Source of the DNA: Litomosoides sigmodontis
Lineage: Eukaryota > Nematoda > Chromadorea > Rhabditida > Onchocercidae
NCBI GenBank assembly: GCA_963070105.1
Contig: OY718805.1
Coordinates: 9,266,652-9,330,651 of the forward strand
Length of the DNA stretch: 64,000 nt
Direction of reading: 5' to 3'
Shown: one piece after another, positions 26,101 to 40,793 of the stretch
How the letters are laid out: each line of letters opens with the position of its first letter
Numbering within the stretch: position 1 is the stretch's first letter
The notes under the pieces: generated by a model
Told to the model about the DNA's origin: nothing
What the model saw: only the letters and a program-made list of their open reading frames with translations
Databases searched by the model: none
Program-made: the position numbers and the translations under genes

Positions 26101-29100
26101 CCAACTCTTCTTTATTTTAGGTTTTCTTTTATAATCCATCGACACGTACATCAGTCTGGGAAAGACCACCAGAGTTGTATAATCGACCAGATGTTGATTT
26201 ACTAGTGTCGAAGCCACCAGAAGAGAAAAGTGAGTACACTTTTTTCGAACATAAAGGTATATTTCAAAAATTATTTTACATCGTCTATTTTTAAGAATGT
26301 CAATCAAATTGAGTAGCGTTTTTCCATTTTTTTGCTGGAGTAGTGACAGTATTGATGTAAGACGCGGTTTTTAGTCCCTTTTTTACTGCTGAAAGTTTTA
26401 TACTTCAAATCTAGGAAAAATCAAATTACAGAACCGGAACCTGCCAAAATGGATGATGAAGGCAAGACAGTAAGTTCGGAAGAGAGCGATGACGATGAAG
26501 AAAATGCGCCACCAGCAGCTAAAAAAAGCCGTAAAGAAAAGAAGCTGTGGGTTCTTTAAGATTATATGTTATATCATGTTGAGTTCAAAGACTCTCCTAT
26601 ATAGGTCATGGTACTTTCAGAGAAAAGCAACGTTTGGAACAACTGGCAGCCAAAAAAGAGAAGGACAGGCCAAGGCAGATGCTTGAGAAGCAAGTTGATC
26701 CGGCGATTCAAGCTGAATTACAGGCACAAAAAGAAAGAGAAGAGGTGATAGCTTAAAAAGTTTAAGTATATATAACCGTGTTTTGCTTTCACCGAAATAC
26801 ATTTTGCATTAGAAGATATAAAAAGCAATACTAGAGGGCGGCTTAAGCAGTACTGTTTACTGTTATTTGGTATCGCATATTAGGACGCATATGAGAAATC
26901 TTTTTTGTCATTATAGTAATTTCACTTTTCAAATAAGTCAACTGTTTTTCTTAGATCATATCATGTTAAATTTATTTACAGGTACCATTTGAACGTAGGC
27001 TGCAGGAATTTAAAGAAATGTTGACAGAGAAAAACGTTAGTGCTGGAAGTACCTGGGAAAAGGAATTATCTAAAATTGTATTTGACAAGCGATATTTGCT
27101 TCTAAACGCTGTGGAGCGCAAAGCTGTGAGTGTATCGTTTCAAGCTCTTTGTTTAAATTATTGAAACAGCTTTATGAATACATCATGTTTAATAGTAGGA
27201 GCAGTGTTCAGAGAGTGTTTCAATTTAGGCCTTCGAAGCTTATGTTCGTGAACGAACTGAAGTTGAACGAGCGGAGAAAAAAAGACGTGCTAAAGAAGCA
27301 CGGGAAAATTTTAAGAATTTGCTTGAAGAGGCAAAATTGCATGGGAGGTTCGTTTGTTTAAAGATTTTTCAAAAACTAACACTTAGGATATGAGAATTGA
27401 TTTTGCAGTTGTATCATTGTGTCGTATTTAAAATTTTTGAGTTAGAATTTTCTTCTAAAAACAACTTTTTGTTTTGATGAAGAATGTGGAAGTACTGCGA
27501 GGTAGGAAGCTGTTCAGTAGAATAGAGGATAACAACTCGGGTTTTGGGTGTTTATACATCAAGTATTCGACGTTTTTTTTTGAGGTCGTCATTTTCATCA
27601 TTTGCTTCAAAATGGGGAAAAGACAGTCGATTTAAAGGCGTTGAAAAAATGCGGGATAAAGAAGATATTTTTAACGAATATGTTCAAGAATTGGAGAAGA
27701 AGGAAAAAGAGGAACGTAAGGAGAGGAAGGAAAAGGTTCAAATTCACTTGTGGCTCTAACAGAGTATGAGTAATATTTTGTGTTTTGGATTGAACCGATT
27801 ACGGTTCACTTACTAAATTCGTAATAAAACTAGGCTTTACCGATGTATATGGATTTTTAATTTTGAAATAGTGAAAAATGTCTTTGTAATTGGGAACAGA
27901 GAATGGAGTTATTGAATTTGAAAATTATGTTCTACTGTAGATACGTAAGAATTTTATCGCAATGCTTATGGAAAAGAATATTACTTCTCGGACGAAGTGG
28001 TCCTCATTGAAGAAGCAATTAGAAGATGATGAACGTTACAAAGCTGTTGATCGATCTTCAAGTCGCGAAGCTCTTTTCCGTGAATATCAGGACACATTAC
28101 CAGAAGAATCTAATTCGGTAGTTTTTCCCATTTATTCAATATTATGTTGTTAGCACTTGTGGTTGTTCTCGTTTACATTTCATCTAAAATTAGGCAGAGA
28201 AATATTGGACACCCAAATGTTTATTTTTGATTCTTTAGTGATGTAGGTTTGCTGCACATATTTATGTAGTACATAATAAGCTTACGAAATGGTGGTAACG
28301 AGGAGCGTAATTTATAGGCATAAATTAGAGCATTTATTTATCTATAATAAATGGCAGAATTTCAGGATATCGAAGAGGAGAATGACCGTCAAAAGCGCGT
28401 CGCTGCTGAAGCTGCCATCGAAGAGCGTAAAAAGGAGGTTGAAGCTGAGCTAGGTGAACAGCTAAAAGAAAGAAGTAAAGAGCATGAGAAGCACAAATAT
28501 CAAGAGCATGAAGAATCTTTTAAAGCTTTGCTGATTGATCTGGTAAATTATACTACCGAATTAATTACTTTGAGTTTGACTATTCTGGTTTTACGCTGCA
28601 TGTGTATGTTCTCATGACCAACCAAATTATCCTACCGTCCAGGGAAGCGCAACCTTTAATTTGAATAACTTAAAAAACTGTACAATTTTTGTAGATAAAA
28701 TCAGCTGATTACACATGGCATGAAGCTCGTCGAATTTTGCGGAAAGATTCACGTTACGAAAATTGCGATCTTTTGGAAAAAGATGCTAAAGAAAGATTGT
28801 TCGATGCACACGTGCAACATCTAGAAAGGAAAAGACGGGAAGTTTTCTTCCAGGTTCGCAATTTCTGATTTTTCTTCATTTATGAGTTAATATTAGTTCT
28901 TCCATATTGTAAGTTTCCGAACCCAATGCTTATCAGATCATGAGATTTCACTTTTTTAAGTGTTAAATGGATGGCTTCCAATACGTCATTGTAAACTTCC
29001 TGTTTATGCTTAATTGCATGTATTACAGCTGTTAAATGAAACAAAGGACATTACACCTAGTATGAAATGGCGTGAAGCTAAAAAAGTTGTTGAGAAAGAT

Positions 29101-30061
29101 GAACGATTCGCAAAATTCAATGTTGGTGAAAGGGTGCTGTTTTTATTTATTGCTTTTTACTTCTTAACTCTTTGTTTTCGAGTTATTTTGATTAAAGTTA
29201 GTTGGAATTATTTCTTTCCTTATCACTTGGGTACAAGTTCTTCAAAAAATGTTAAAGCGGCTATCATTAGTGTGGAAAAAATTGTTTTTAAATCCTTCAG
29301 TATACTTATTCTGATTTCTTCTCTACTTGGTTTCAGTAGTCTCGAATTTACTTTGCTTTTGAATAGGTACAAATAAAAAAAAAAGGAACGACGACTACCT
29401 TTACGTGATAAAAGTGATTTTGATCAAATTTAGCAAAGCTTTAATTGTAGTTGGAGGTTGTCTTACTTGATTTTTTTTCTATTCAATTTTATTGTTCAGA
29501 AGACCGAGCGTGATTACAAAGAATGGATGGAGGAGAGGAAGGAAGCCGTAATGAAAGATTTCAAAGATTTATTAAAAGAGACTAAAATTATCACCTACAA
29601 ATCTTTAAAAATGATACAAGAAAATGAGCAGCATCTTCGTGACATACTTGCAGTGCTTGAGGTTGGTCGTTATCGAAATTCCTTTTCTTGTCAGGAGAGT
29701 CGTACGTCATTTGAGAGTGAGACCTGTTTTAAGTTTGTAAAGATCATTTCAATGTTCTTTTTTCGGTACCTCACATTATCGATCTTGCTAAACCAGCTGA
29801 ACGTTGTGTGGATGTGAGAACTGCAGTTACCTAGTCATTTTTCATCCCTTTATTATTTTCTGTAATTATTTTCCGAATCACTGGGTATTAAAGCATTGTA
29901 GAACTAAGGGATACTTTTTTCAGAATGACAAACGATATATCATATTGAATAATGCTCCAGTAGAACGGGAACGATTGCTTGAGCAGTATTTGGAAGAGTT
30001 GGACAAGAAAGGTCCACCGCCACCGCCCACACAACAGGAAGCTGACAGACGTAGAAAATAA
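20197..30061 (+). CDS. tcer-1: TCERG1/CA150 homolog, transcription elongation and splicing factor (22 exons, 1152 aa)
   Basis: Nuclear factor that couples RNA polymerase II elongation to splicing; C. elegans TCER-1 also links germline loss to longevity. Exons: 20197-20383, 21262-21459, 21661-21993, 22185-22408, 22579-22762, 24478-24579, 24863-25005, 25072-25192, 25376-25479, 25850-26026, 26121-26235, 26432-26546, 26621-26744, 26982-27125, 27229-27347, 27585-27735, 27941-28117, 28366-28542, 28695-28853, 29029-29133, 29500-29661, 29924-30061; phases all close. Domains: acidic Glu/His-rich start; RGG/Tyr-rich region (exons 3-4); WW1 about 323-351 ([18 protein letters not shown]); Pro/Met-rich linker; WW2 about 466-494; Ala/Gln stretch; WW3 about 580-608 ([16 protein letters not shown]); acidic/basic stretch; then a run of FF repeats from about 713 ([18 protein letters not shown]) to the end, which closes with KKGPPPPPT as in human TCERG1. 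Exon 11 must use the donor at 26236, not the nearer GTGAGT at 26232, to keep frame. Confidence 0.95.
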
Positions 30062-31376
30062 TTACTTGTAGTTGATACAATTTCACGTTGTTTGATCTGT
30101 GAGCGTCAAATCGTAGACGTTTGTTATCCTGTAAAATTTAAAGCGGTAATTCTGACCTCAGTTTTTGACTGCTTTTTATTTGTAATCAGAACAGTGTCTC
30201 GGGATGACGGTGTCCCATTCCGAGTTCGTGAGTTTGGTCAGTTTTTTTGATTTCACTATTTAAGAATTATAAGCGGGAACTATCGAAACGCATTAGGGCA
30301 AATTTTAAAGCGAGCTGGTAATTTCGTAAGACTTTTTATCATACTAACGCCGGAAGCTTTTCTACGATACAGTAGATAAGTTTATCTGCTGTAATGAAAA
30401 TGAAAAATGAAAATGAATTTACACTTTATTTTTCAAATGACATCTATGAGGTGCCTCTCATTTGAAGGATTTTAGCACCTCATGTCCCTTCATTTTTGCG
30501 AGGACTTGCACCTTTCAGTAATTAGCTAACAATTTTACGGCTACCAGGTCTGTTCGTGTTTGCTGCAGAAAAATCTTTTCAGAAGTTCCGATAAACTTTT
30601 TCATTTTCTTTTATATTATCTTTTTGTAGCGTGGATTTGCCGTAATTCTTTTATTCATTGATGGACTGATGTTGTGTACAGTTCTTTTTGTTGCGGTATT
30701 TCATCTTGTTGCTTTTCAGCGTTTCTGGTATTCTAACTGTTGTCATCAACAAATGAATCGTCCAATAGATTTCTTTTTTAAACAGTTTCTAGCTGTGTAT
30801 TCTTTTTTTCTGGTTAATGGATCTTGAAAGAAATATGGGAAAGTTTTAAAAAAATCAAGAAAATTTATTCCAGTTGTTACTGCCTGAAATTCCCGAATTG
30901 ACTTTGTAGGAGAGGTGGGATTTTGAAACTAGTTTTCATGTCGTTTCTTTGACCCTCTCATTGGTTAAATTAATTTCTTGTTTGATTTTAGATTATCGGT
31001 ATTTACAGGCTCAGTAATTTAATTCTGGTGCACCAGTAAGATATTTAGTAGTGCCTCAGCTTTTAGAATTTTTCTTTTCTAGCAAATCCTAACATCGACG
31101 GCTGATTCATCTAACATGATAATGTCCTTTATTAACAAGTCAAAATTTACTATATAAAGGGTTGAACATTAACCCAAAAACTGGGTATCTGTGGCGCATT
31201 TGCCTAATTTCATTAATTAAAAAATTAATTTAAAACAATATCGCTCAAACAAAAAAGATGTAATGGGTTTAATTTGTGGTAAAGAAACTTGATAACAACA
31301 AAACGAGGCAAAAACAGTTGTGATCGCGCTGGAATAACTTCTGAAGTCCCCGATATTTTGGTTTATTGAGGCGCAG
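30062..31376. other. TCER-1 3' flank; no further gene seen
   Basis: AT-rich sequence between the plus-strand TCER-1 stop codon and a small minus-strand peptide gene. It should contain both 3' UTRs. I read both strands for exons continuing either gene and found none that keep frame. Confidence 0.5.
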
Positions 31377-31764
31377 CTATGATCGATTATAGAAATCCTG
31401 AAATTTTCATTTTTCTTATTTTACCCGAAAAAATATTGAAATACATCGATTTGTTTAAGAATCAAATTGGAAGGGATTTAACTTGATTTGTAATTTGAGG
31501 AAATCACAATAGCAAAAAATAGTTTTACTTGACATTTTCGATGAAATTTCATTTCCAATATTTGTGTATTTTTATCGGCGATGAAAATGTATTTACCTGG
31601 TAGTTGGGCATATAATGTTTAAGATCTTCAATTGCCTTGAAATTCCGATTGATCTGCGATAAATCAGGTGGTAATTCTTGCAAGACGAATGCTTGCATAG
31701 AAGGTATAATAAAAAGGAGAGCAAGGAAGGAATACAATAAGGAAAGCTCCATCTGGTTTTCCAT
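31377..31764 (-). CDS. putative small secreted protein or peptide precursor (2 exons, 62 aa)
   Basis: Unrecognised. Exon 1 is 31764-31597 and ends in a good donor (CAG/GTAAAT); the nearest strong acceptor (ATTTCAG) opens exon 2 at 31397, which adds six residues (DFYNRS) and a stop at 31377. An acceptor-like GTTTCGAG sits directly before the first ATG, as in trans-spliced genes. The product starts with a clear signal peptide (MELSLLYSFLALLF...SMQA), leaving a mature chain of about 37 residues that begins FVLQELPPDLSQ and ends in a polar, tyrosine-rich helix-like segment. It has no cysteines and no dibasic cleavage site. It might be a peptide hormone, or only the first exons of a longer gene whose next exon I could not find. 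Confidence 0.4.
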
Positions 31765-32619
31765 TCTCGAAACACAGTTTTTAGGTTATTAAATTTATCA
31801 CGAAATGACATACAAAGGAATGATAAAGTTGCTATAGAACTTCGAGTTGATAAATTATAAATTTCGAGATTATCAGTGTTTGGATGAATGATGCTTTTAG
31901 TGTCATTAAATATCGTTGCTCCTCTAATATTTCATTTAAAACTATTAAGAGTAACTGGAATTCGACAGCTTCAATGTTTTTACAGAATAATGTAGTATTG
32001 AAAGAAAATGTTTGTTAGCCGTAATGTTCGATTGAATTAGGAAAATGATTTCTTCATGTTGAAGGATTGTTTTTCTTTATTAAACTACTTGTGAAATTAA
32101 ATTCACACGGTGTCATTTAAAATACTTGACGTTAATTGAAATTAAATGTTTTCTTCTTAAGCAAAATAATCGGTAAACAATTTTGAATATTCTCTACTTT
32201 GACATTTCCATCATCGTCGTGAGAAATTCATGGAATTTATCACTTGCGTATTTCAGGCAAAAACACTTAACATTCTCGCAAGTCCGAAAACTTTTCCATA
32301 TATTTGTTAATCATAGGTTTTTGCCATTACTTAGATATTATCTGAGTTAAATGCTATAATACACGAAATAAAAAATAGCCTCTATCTGGCAAATTTTTTT
32401 TTCAAATTTTCATTTTTTTTGCACCAAAAATGCTAGCAATTATCAAAGTATGCTCGTGCAACTATTTAAAATCGATGAAGAAAAATTGAAAATATTGGAA
32501 GAAAGAAAAACTTCGCTTTTAAATGGAAATTCTGAAATTTCAAATTGGCGGAAGCAAAGGCGCATTGCCTTTTTGAATGAATAAAACTGCAAGTTTCACT
32601 CTTTTTATCATTCGCTAAA

Positions 32620-32650
<31 letters not shown>

Positions 32651-32665
32651 GTGTGTGTGTGTGTG
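32620..32665. repeat. (TG)n microsatellite
   Basis: About 23 TG units with one C interruption (GTGTGCGTGT). It lies in intergenic DNA and is likely length-polymorphic. Confidence 0.9.
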
Positions 32666-34387
32666 CAATTACTACTTCACGTAAAAGGGGTGTGTGAACG
32701 ATATTAATTAATACTAATGAAACTGATGTACCAATAATAACAGTAATTCATTTCTCAACCTTTCTCCTCCTTTCAACTTTTCCATTGCGCTAGGCCTCCG
32801 TGCGAGCTCTTCATTACTTGTCGATTACGTCATTGACGTAGTGGAATATGTGAATTGTAATGCTTTGTAATGACATTATCATTTTCGTAATATATGAAAT
32901 TTCGAAATGAATGAATGATTTCATCATTTCACTCACTCCTACAATCATTTCTAGCTCTCACTGTAGTAAGATAAAAATGAAAGTTAAAATAGTGAAGTGG
33001 TGGGTGGGTGAGTGAAGAATTCCGCAATCATTCATTTATCTAGCATGATCACATTCTGTGCAATGCATTTGATGCTATCTTCTTGAAACAAGAAATTTAC
33101 ATATTGTGTAGGTTATGGAAATATCTCTTGCACTGTTGCGACCATTGATGCTAATTGAATAGATTTACTCATTGAAATTAACTTTTTAACTTTAGCTTTA
33201 TTTTTTGATCAATTCTTTTCCTTTTTCTTCATACAGTTAGGAGGGGTTTTTTTTTTGATAAAAATAGTTATAGAGAGATTTAAAACATAAAATGATAAAT
33301 TACTAGTGAAAGATAAGCGTGTGGACCTTCCCTCCAACTCCCAATGTTTCATCATGCCTTTTTGCTTGACGAAAAAATTGTGCTAATCATTTGCAAACTT
33401 GGCGAAAGTGATGATCACAGGTGAGTTATCAGCTGGTAAACCTCTCTTTACTGATAATATCCTACAAGCAATCGTTTCCCTAACTTCCTGACAGTAACGT
33501 GTCAAATTTCATTTATTACAAAAAAATTCATTAAACAATATCAATTCAATCTTGTTGCGATGGAAATTGAAGGAATTCGGGAAATGTTTTCAAATTATTG
33601 GACATATTTTTTGGAGGTGCAATGAGAATGATATGATTGTTGAATTGAACTAGTTGTCGTACGTGCAACAACACTAAAGAGAAGTAATTTAATAACTAAG
33701 ATAATATCTCATCTTACAGTAATAATTGATATAAATTATTTGTAAATGAGTAATTTGGTAAATGCAAAAGATAAAACACTCCATCACTTTATTCTAATAG
33801 GAAATTCAAAATTGTAATATTATTTCTTGTTTTGAAGAATCTGCCTTATTTCATTTAGTTATTTCAATAAATGGAAATATTGAAAAGTACTATATAGCAT
33901 AAAACGGAATGACACCATTCTTTAACAGAATGCTTACTTTTACGGTGTTTAATTTAAATTAATTTTAAAACAAAAATTGCAACGGTGAGCAGAAATAAAG
34001 TTAAAACATGCATTTCCAGCATATTAAGTAGCAAAAAAAATTTCATCTTTCAGCACTATTTGCAACATTTCGAATTTTGAAAGCCGAAAAAATGACACTT
34101 CAAATTTACAGTGCATTTTATTAATCTGAAATGCTCCCTGTAAAATGATCGTTCAGCAGAGTGTGGAGAAATAAAAACTCAGATGATGTTGCATCGAAAA
34201 AGAAATCAATTTGATTATTTTCAATGCCCTTACTATCTTTTAAATAAAATGATCGATTTTTGACTTTCGAAGAAATTTCAAATCTTGAAATGAGGAAAAT
34301 TTTGACTTTCTTCAAAGTCATATTGGAGACAAAGACTACTTGCATAATAGAAACTAATTGTTATCAAAATTCTTGTCTCCTCTCTAT

Positions 34388-34406
34388 GTCTCTCTCTCTC
34401 TCTCTC
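34388..34406. repeat. short (TC)n tract
   Basis: An uninterrupted run of about nine TC units followed by an imperfect CTTCTGTCTC continuation. It is in the 3' flank of the lipase gene. Confidence 0.7.
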
Positions 34407-34546
34407 CTTCTGTCTCTAATATTAGTCATATTTAAAGTGATCACCTAGCGATGATAATTAGCAATCGTTAAAGACGAATTAACAGACTGGAATGGACAGT
34501 ATTTAAATCTACAGGTAAGTCAGAGCTAATAGGATTGATTAGTTCA

Positions 34547-37060
<2,514 letters not shown>

Positions 37061-38889
37061 GTTTCTCAAAATTTTATAAGTTTAGCAAAATTTAGCAAGC
37101 AACATTTCAATAGCTCAAAATATAGACATGGAAAAATGATCGGTTCTTTATTTCGGAAAAAAATGAATTCAAATTAAATTTCAGTATGCTAGCATAGAAC
37201 TCAGTTGAAGAGAGTGTTTTTAGACTGTTTGTTAAATTTCAAATTTGACGAATATTCTGACCACTGCACTCTCAGTTTTAATAATTTGCATTGCGAAAGA
37301 TGAGAATGATATAAAATGCAAAATGAAATAGTTAAATTTAAATAACGAGGATGAGGAAAAGAGACAACAATTTCAATTATTATCAACAACAATTTCAATT
37401 ATTATATTATCCTCGATTAAAAGCACCAAATAATAGTGTTAGCAAACAATATAATAGTAATTTGATAATATTGATATTAAATTACAACATTGAATTTATT
37501 TAAAGATAAACAATTGAAGATATCCAGTTAATCAATAGCTCTAATCTTGACAACAAATTGTTCAACCTTTTAGTTAAATCTGTGCTAACCTTAATTATTA
37601 AAGTTAATTATTATTTTGGAAATTAGTACTTAATATTTTATTTGAACATCTCATTAATAACTTGTTCTTTCACATATCATTCATAGCACGAAAAATTCGG
37701 CTGTTTGATCGGGCAGATGTTGAATTGGAAATTTGAAAATTTCCATTCTAACTTAATTTCAAATTCAATATCGCCCCATTCAATTCTTGTTTTCAATTCT
37801 TGCAACAATCTTTCTAACACTTATCGATGAGGACGTAATTGAAGGTAAAAAAAAGTGGACATAATGTATTTAAAAATAATTAAAGTATTTAAGCATAATA
37901 AATTAATGCGCAAATTGCATAAAACTAATTAACATATAACTAAATGTCATTTCCTAGTCAGTTTAATTACACGGATTGTTAACTACAAACGCGCACTTCA
38001 GCTAAGCCAATAATTTCACTAAATGAATTGAACATTTACAGAAATGTTTGAAATTTACAACTGTGCAATTAGTTAAATAATTTTCCTCTTCCTCTTCCTC
38101 CCCATTTATCTCTCACCACCGATGTTTGCATGATTCCCCACACCAATAATCAGTCTTCGACAAATTGCAACGGTAGATGTGATGCATTAAGGAACACCAC
38201 ATTACCTCCTCCGGTAGATCCGGTTTGAACTGCCACTTCACGCAGGCAATGGTCGCATAAATTCACATTTTCATGTCGAGAGCATGAATCAATTCGAAAT
38301 TGCACCAAATTATCTACCAAATGTAATAATGGTAATAGTAATTAATAATAATAATAACAACAGTAATTACACTGACAATAACACAATAATAACAGTAGTA
38401 ATTCATGATAATAATTCCGAGAATAATATAATAATAATAGCAATACTAATGATAACATATAATGATAATAATAACAATGCAATAGTAATAGCAATAATAA
38501 TGATTAAAATATCTTTAATAATAATTAGTAATAATTTTAATAGCAATTTAAAGCTTTTAATAAATAGTAACAATTAAAATACCCTTCAATTCTGTTGCAT
38601 TATTTTCACGTAAATTTTTTCAGGTATTTTTGTCACTTTCTGTCTTTGTTCTTTTTCCTTTTTCTGTTCCTTTCATGCCACTTTGGAAGAATGATAAATT
38701 GAGGACGGAGTGAGTGAACATTTTATCAGCGAGCACGTTTTTTTACACGTTATCAGGCCTTATCAGTATCAAATCAGTGAGTGCATAAAGCACTCCGGCA
38801 GCTCTTCGTTTCCCATAATTCTCTTTTGCATAGCTCCGGCACTCTACTTCAAGAACATTACTTTGCAAACTGAAATTAAATATTCTAAA
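37061..38889. promoter_or_regulatory. divergent intergenic region between lipase and lysozyme
   Basis: The two secreted-enzyme genes start head to head 1.8 kb apart. The region is very AT-rich, with a trinucleotide-like AAT stretch at 38320-38577. No specific promoter element can be named; no gene was recognised. Confidence 0.45.
38320..38577. repeat. imperfect AAT/ATA low-complexity repeat
   Basis: About 250 bp dominated by AATAAT, ATAATA and AACAAC words. It makes a 97-codon ORF rich in Asn and Ile at 38284-38577. That ORF has no start context or domain and is judged to be a product of the repeat. Confidence 0.8.
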
Positions 38890-40793
38890 ATGAAAAAAAT
38901 CATTCCTTTCCTTGTCTTTGTGCAACTAGTGATCGCTGATAATTTGATAGGAAATATGCCCAAGGTAAATGTGCCTGTTATTTTTGCTTGTTACTTTTGC
39001 TTTATTAAATTTATTTCGAACAAAATTTGTTCCCAAACTTCATACGCTGTTTGTGTTCGTTGAATTTTTGGAAAATTTCAATGCTCTTTCTAATTCTTCT
39101 GCGCGGTCTCTGACTCCCTTTTTTCCGCTCTTAATCAAAAATATGATTTTTTAAAAATTTAAATATTTTATTTTGAAATGCATAATTAATTTGATAAATT
39201 TAACATGCTACTTTGATTAAAAAGAAAAAAACGGAAACTATGATATAAAATTATTCAACAAAAAGAAAAATCGAATTCAAGTGCTCCTCAACAAATCCTT
39301 TATCTGTGCGAAAATTCGAAAGGTGCTGTACCTTTGCAAATTATAATAAAATCATTTCAACAATAATTTCATTTGAATATTTTGCCTTTTTAAAAAAAAG
39401 CAAAATTTTTAGACAATTACTGATTCAACAGTAAAAGTATCAGGCGGTAATTATGGCCAAGCGATTGATATCATCGCTCAAACTGATCAAAGCGTCTTCC
39501 GCTGCCTGCTTCAACAAGGTTTCGCCGTTGCGTTCATTCGAGCCTATCTGCCAAACGGTGGCGGTAGCCCGGATATTAATTGCATCGCTAATATCCACAA
39601 TGCTATTAATGGTATGTATGCAAAAGAAGGAACTCGTCTGATAATAACCACTGCCGAACAGACCTCCTCTGATAACCACTGCCGGACAGACCTCCTCTGA
39701 TAATGACCACTGCCGGAAAGACCTCCTCTGATAATAACCATTGCCGGACAGACCTCCTCTGGCAAATTATGAAACGAATTGACTGATTAACTGCTTTGCT
39801 GCATGCTAACTAGCTAATGTGATACTCAAAGCAGAGAGTATGTTGTTGTGTTGTAGAAGGACTAGGCGTTGAAATTTACGTGGAACCACAACCGAATTCT
39901 GCAAAATCCGGTGGTGGACATTTTCTGGAAGTGTATACTTTTCTGACAAATAAGGATATTGCAGTGAAAGCTATTTGGATTAAGGTGAAACTCCTGGATC
40001 ATATGAATTTCAGTTTTAATTTGTAAAAATAATGAAAAAAAAATGCAACGCATTTATCAATTTAAATTAAATTTTTTTGCTCTCGTTTTAGATAACAACA
40101 CCAATAATTTGGCCTAACAATCAAGCAGCTAATGTTAATTTTATCAACGAATTCATTCTTTACGCGTGGGTGAGTGATAAATTATTCATTGCTATTGCTG
40201 ATCAGGTTTTTTTTAATTTCTTAAATGATCTAATCGACTGCAAAGATGCTAAAAAGTAGGTGTTTGAAACGAAGTAATTGATTGTAAATTTTAAAATAAG
40301 GCATTTTAATATGAAATTATTGCAGCAGTATGGTGTTGTGGTGGGAATTTATACTAATTGGTATGATTGGAAGCAGATAACAAATGGTGAACTAGGAGTG
40401 GATCAGCGACGAATTCGTTTTTGGTAATTTTCGAAATTTAAACTTTTGACAAATTTCCACCGATTAACAACCGTTGTGCTCACTTTTTTTCCCACTCGAA
40501 ATAAGGGTAACATTAATGCATACCTTTTAAGGTATTGGAATATGTTAGGTTCAGGCTGGAATGCTGCAACGTCACCAACGTTTGATGATTTCCGACCTTT
40601 CGGAGGATTTAACGTGCCAGCGCTGAAACAGTATGTTGAAAACATATATGTGTGCGGAATATCTGCTTCCCTAAGTATTTACATCAATAAAATGCCAATG
40701 AAAACTTCGCTACCTATTGATGTTAGATTGGAAATAGCTAATAACGCTACAGTTGGCAATCTTTCTTCAGTGCTAAATTTTCAGGATAATTAG
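38890..40793 (+). CDS. secreted GH25-type lysozyme, nematode LYS family (6 exons, 279 aa)
   Basis: Related to C. elegans lys-1 to lys-10, which cleave peptidoglycan in gut defence and feeding on bacteria. Exons: 38890-38964, 39413-39611, 39857-39984, 40092-40169, 40326-40423, 40532-40793; phases fit. Signal peptide MKKIIPFLVFVQLVIA, then the family core: YGQAIDI with likely catalytic Asp44, FAVAFIRAYLPNGGG, GLGVEIYVEP with Glu97, NFINEF, YGVVVGIYTNWYDWKQIT, and FDDFRPFGGFNVPALKQY. These match LYS-8-like proteins in order and spacing. The C-terminus runs about 40 residues beyond the last conserved cysteine region with no known domain. A host-living filaria would meet few bacteria, so a role beyond feeding (defence, or Wolbachia contact) is possible; that is inference. 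Confidence 0.9.
39637..39761. repeat. 31-bp tandem repeat, four copies, in lysozyme intron 2
   Basis: Units begin at 39637, 39668, 39696 and 39727; three are 31 bp and one is 28 bp (an ATA is missing). Core: ACCACTGCCGGACAGACCTC. GC is much higher than the surrounding intron. Confidence 0.9.

Larger units (their letters stand above)
31765..34546. other. intergenic region between the small peptide gene and the lipase
   Basis: 2.8 kb, strongly AT-rich, with simple repeats ((TG)n near 32620, a CT tract near 34388) but no recognised gene, RNA or mobile element. The lipase stop is at its right edge, so part is lipase 3' UTR. Confidence 0.5.

Noticed and set aside
26221..26240. GTGAGT donor at 26232 in TCER-1, which suggested a frameshift
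   Set aside because: Using it breaks the frame into exon 12. The overlapping donor at 26236 (A/GTACAC) restores phase, so no mutation needs to be invoked.
31377..31764. Calling the small peptide an NPY/NPF homolog
   Set aside because: Length and helix pattern are suggestive, but the amidated RF/RY terminus and processing site are missing, so the evidence does not support a family name.
38284..38577. 97-codon Asn/Ile-rich ORF
   Set aside because: It is produced by the AAT/ATA repeat; no signal peptide, domain or splice context supports it.
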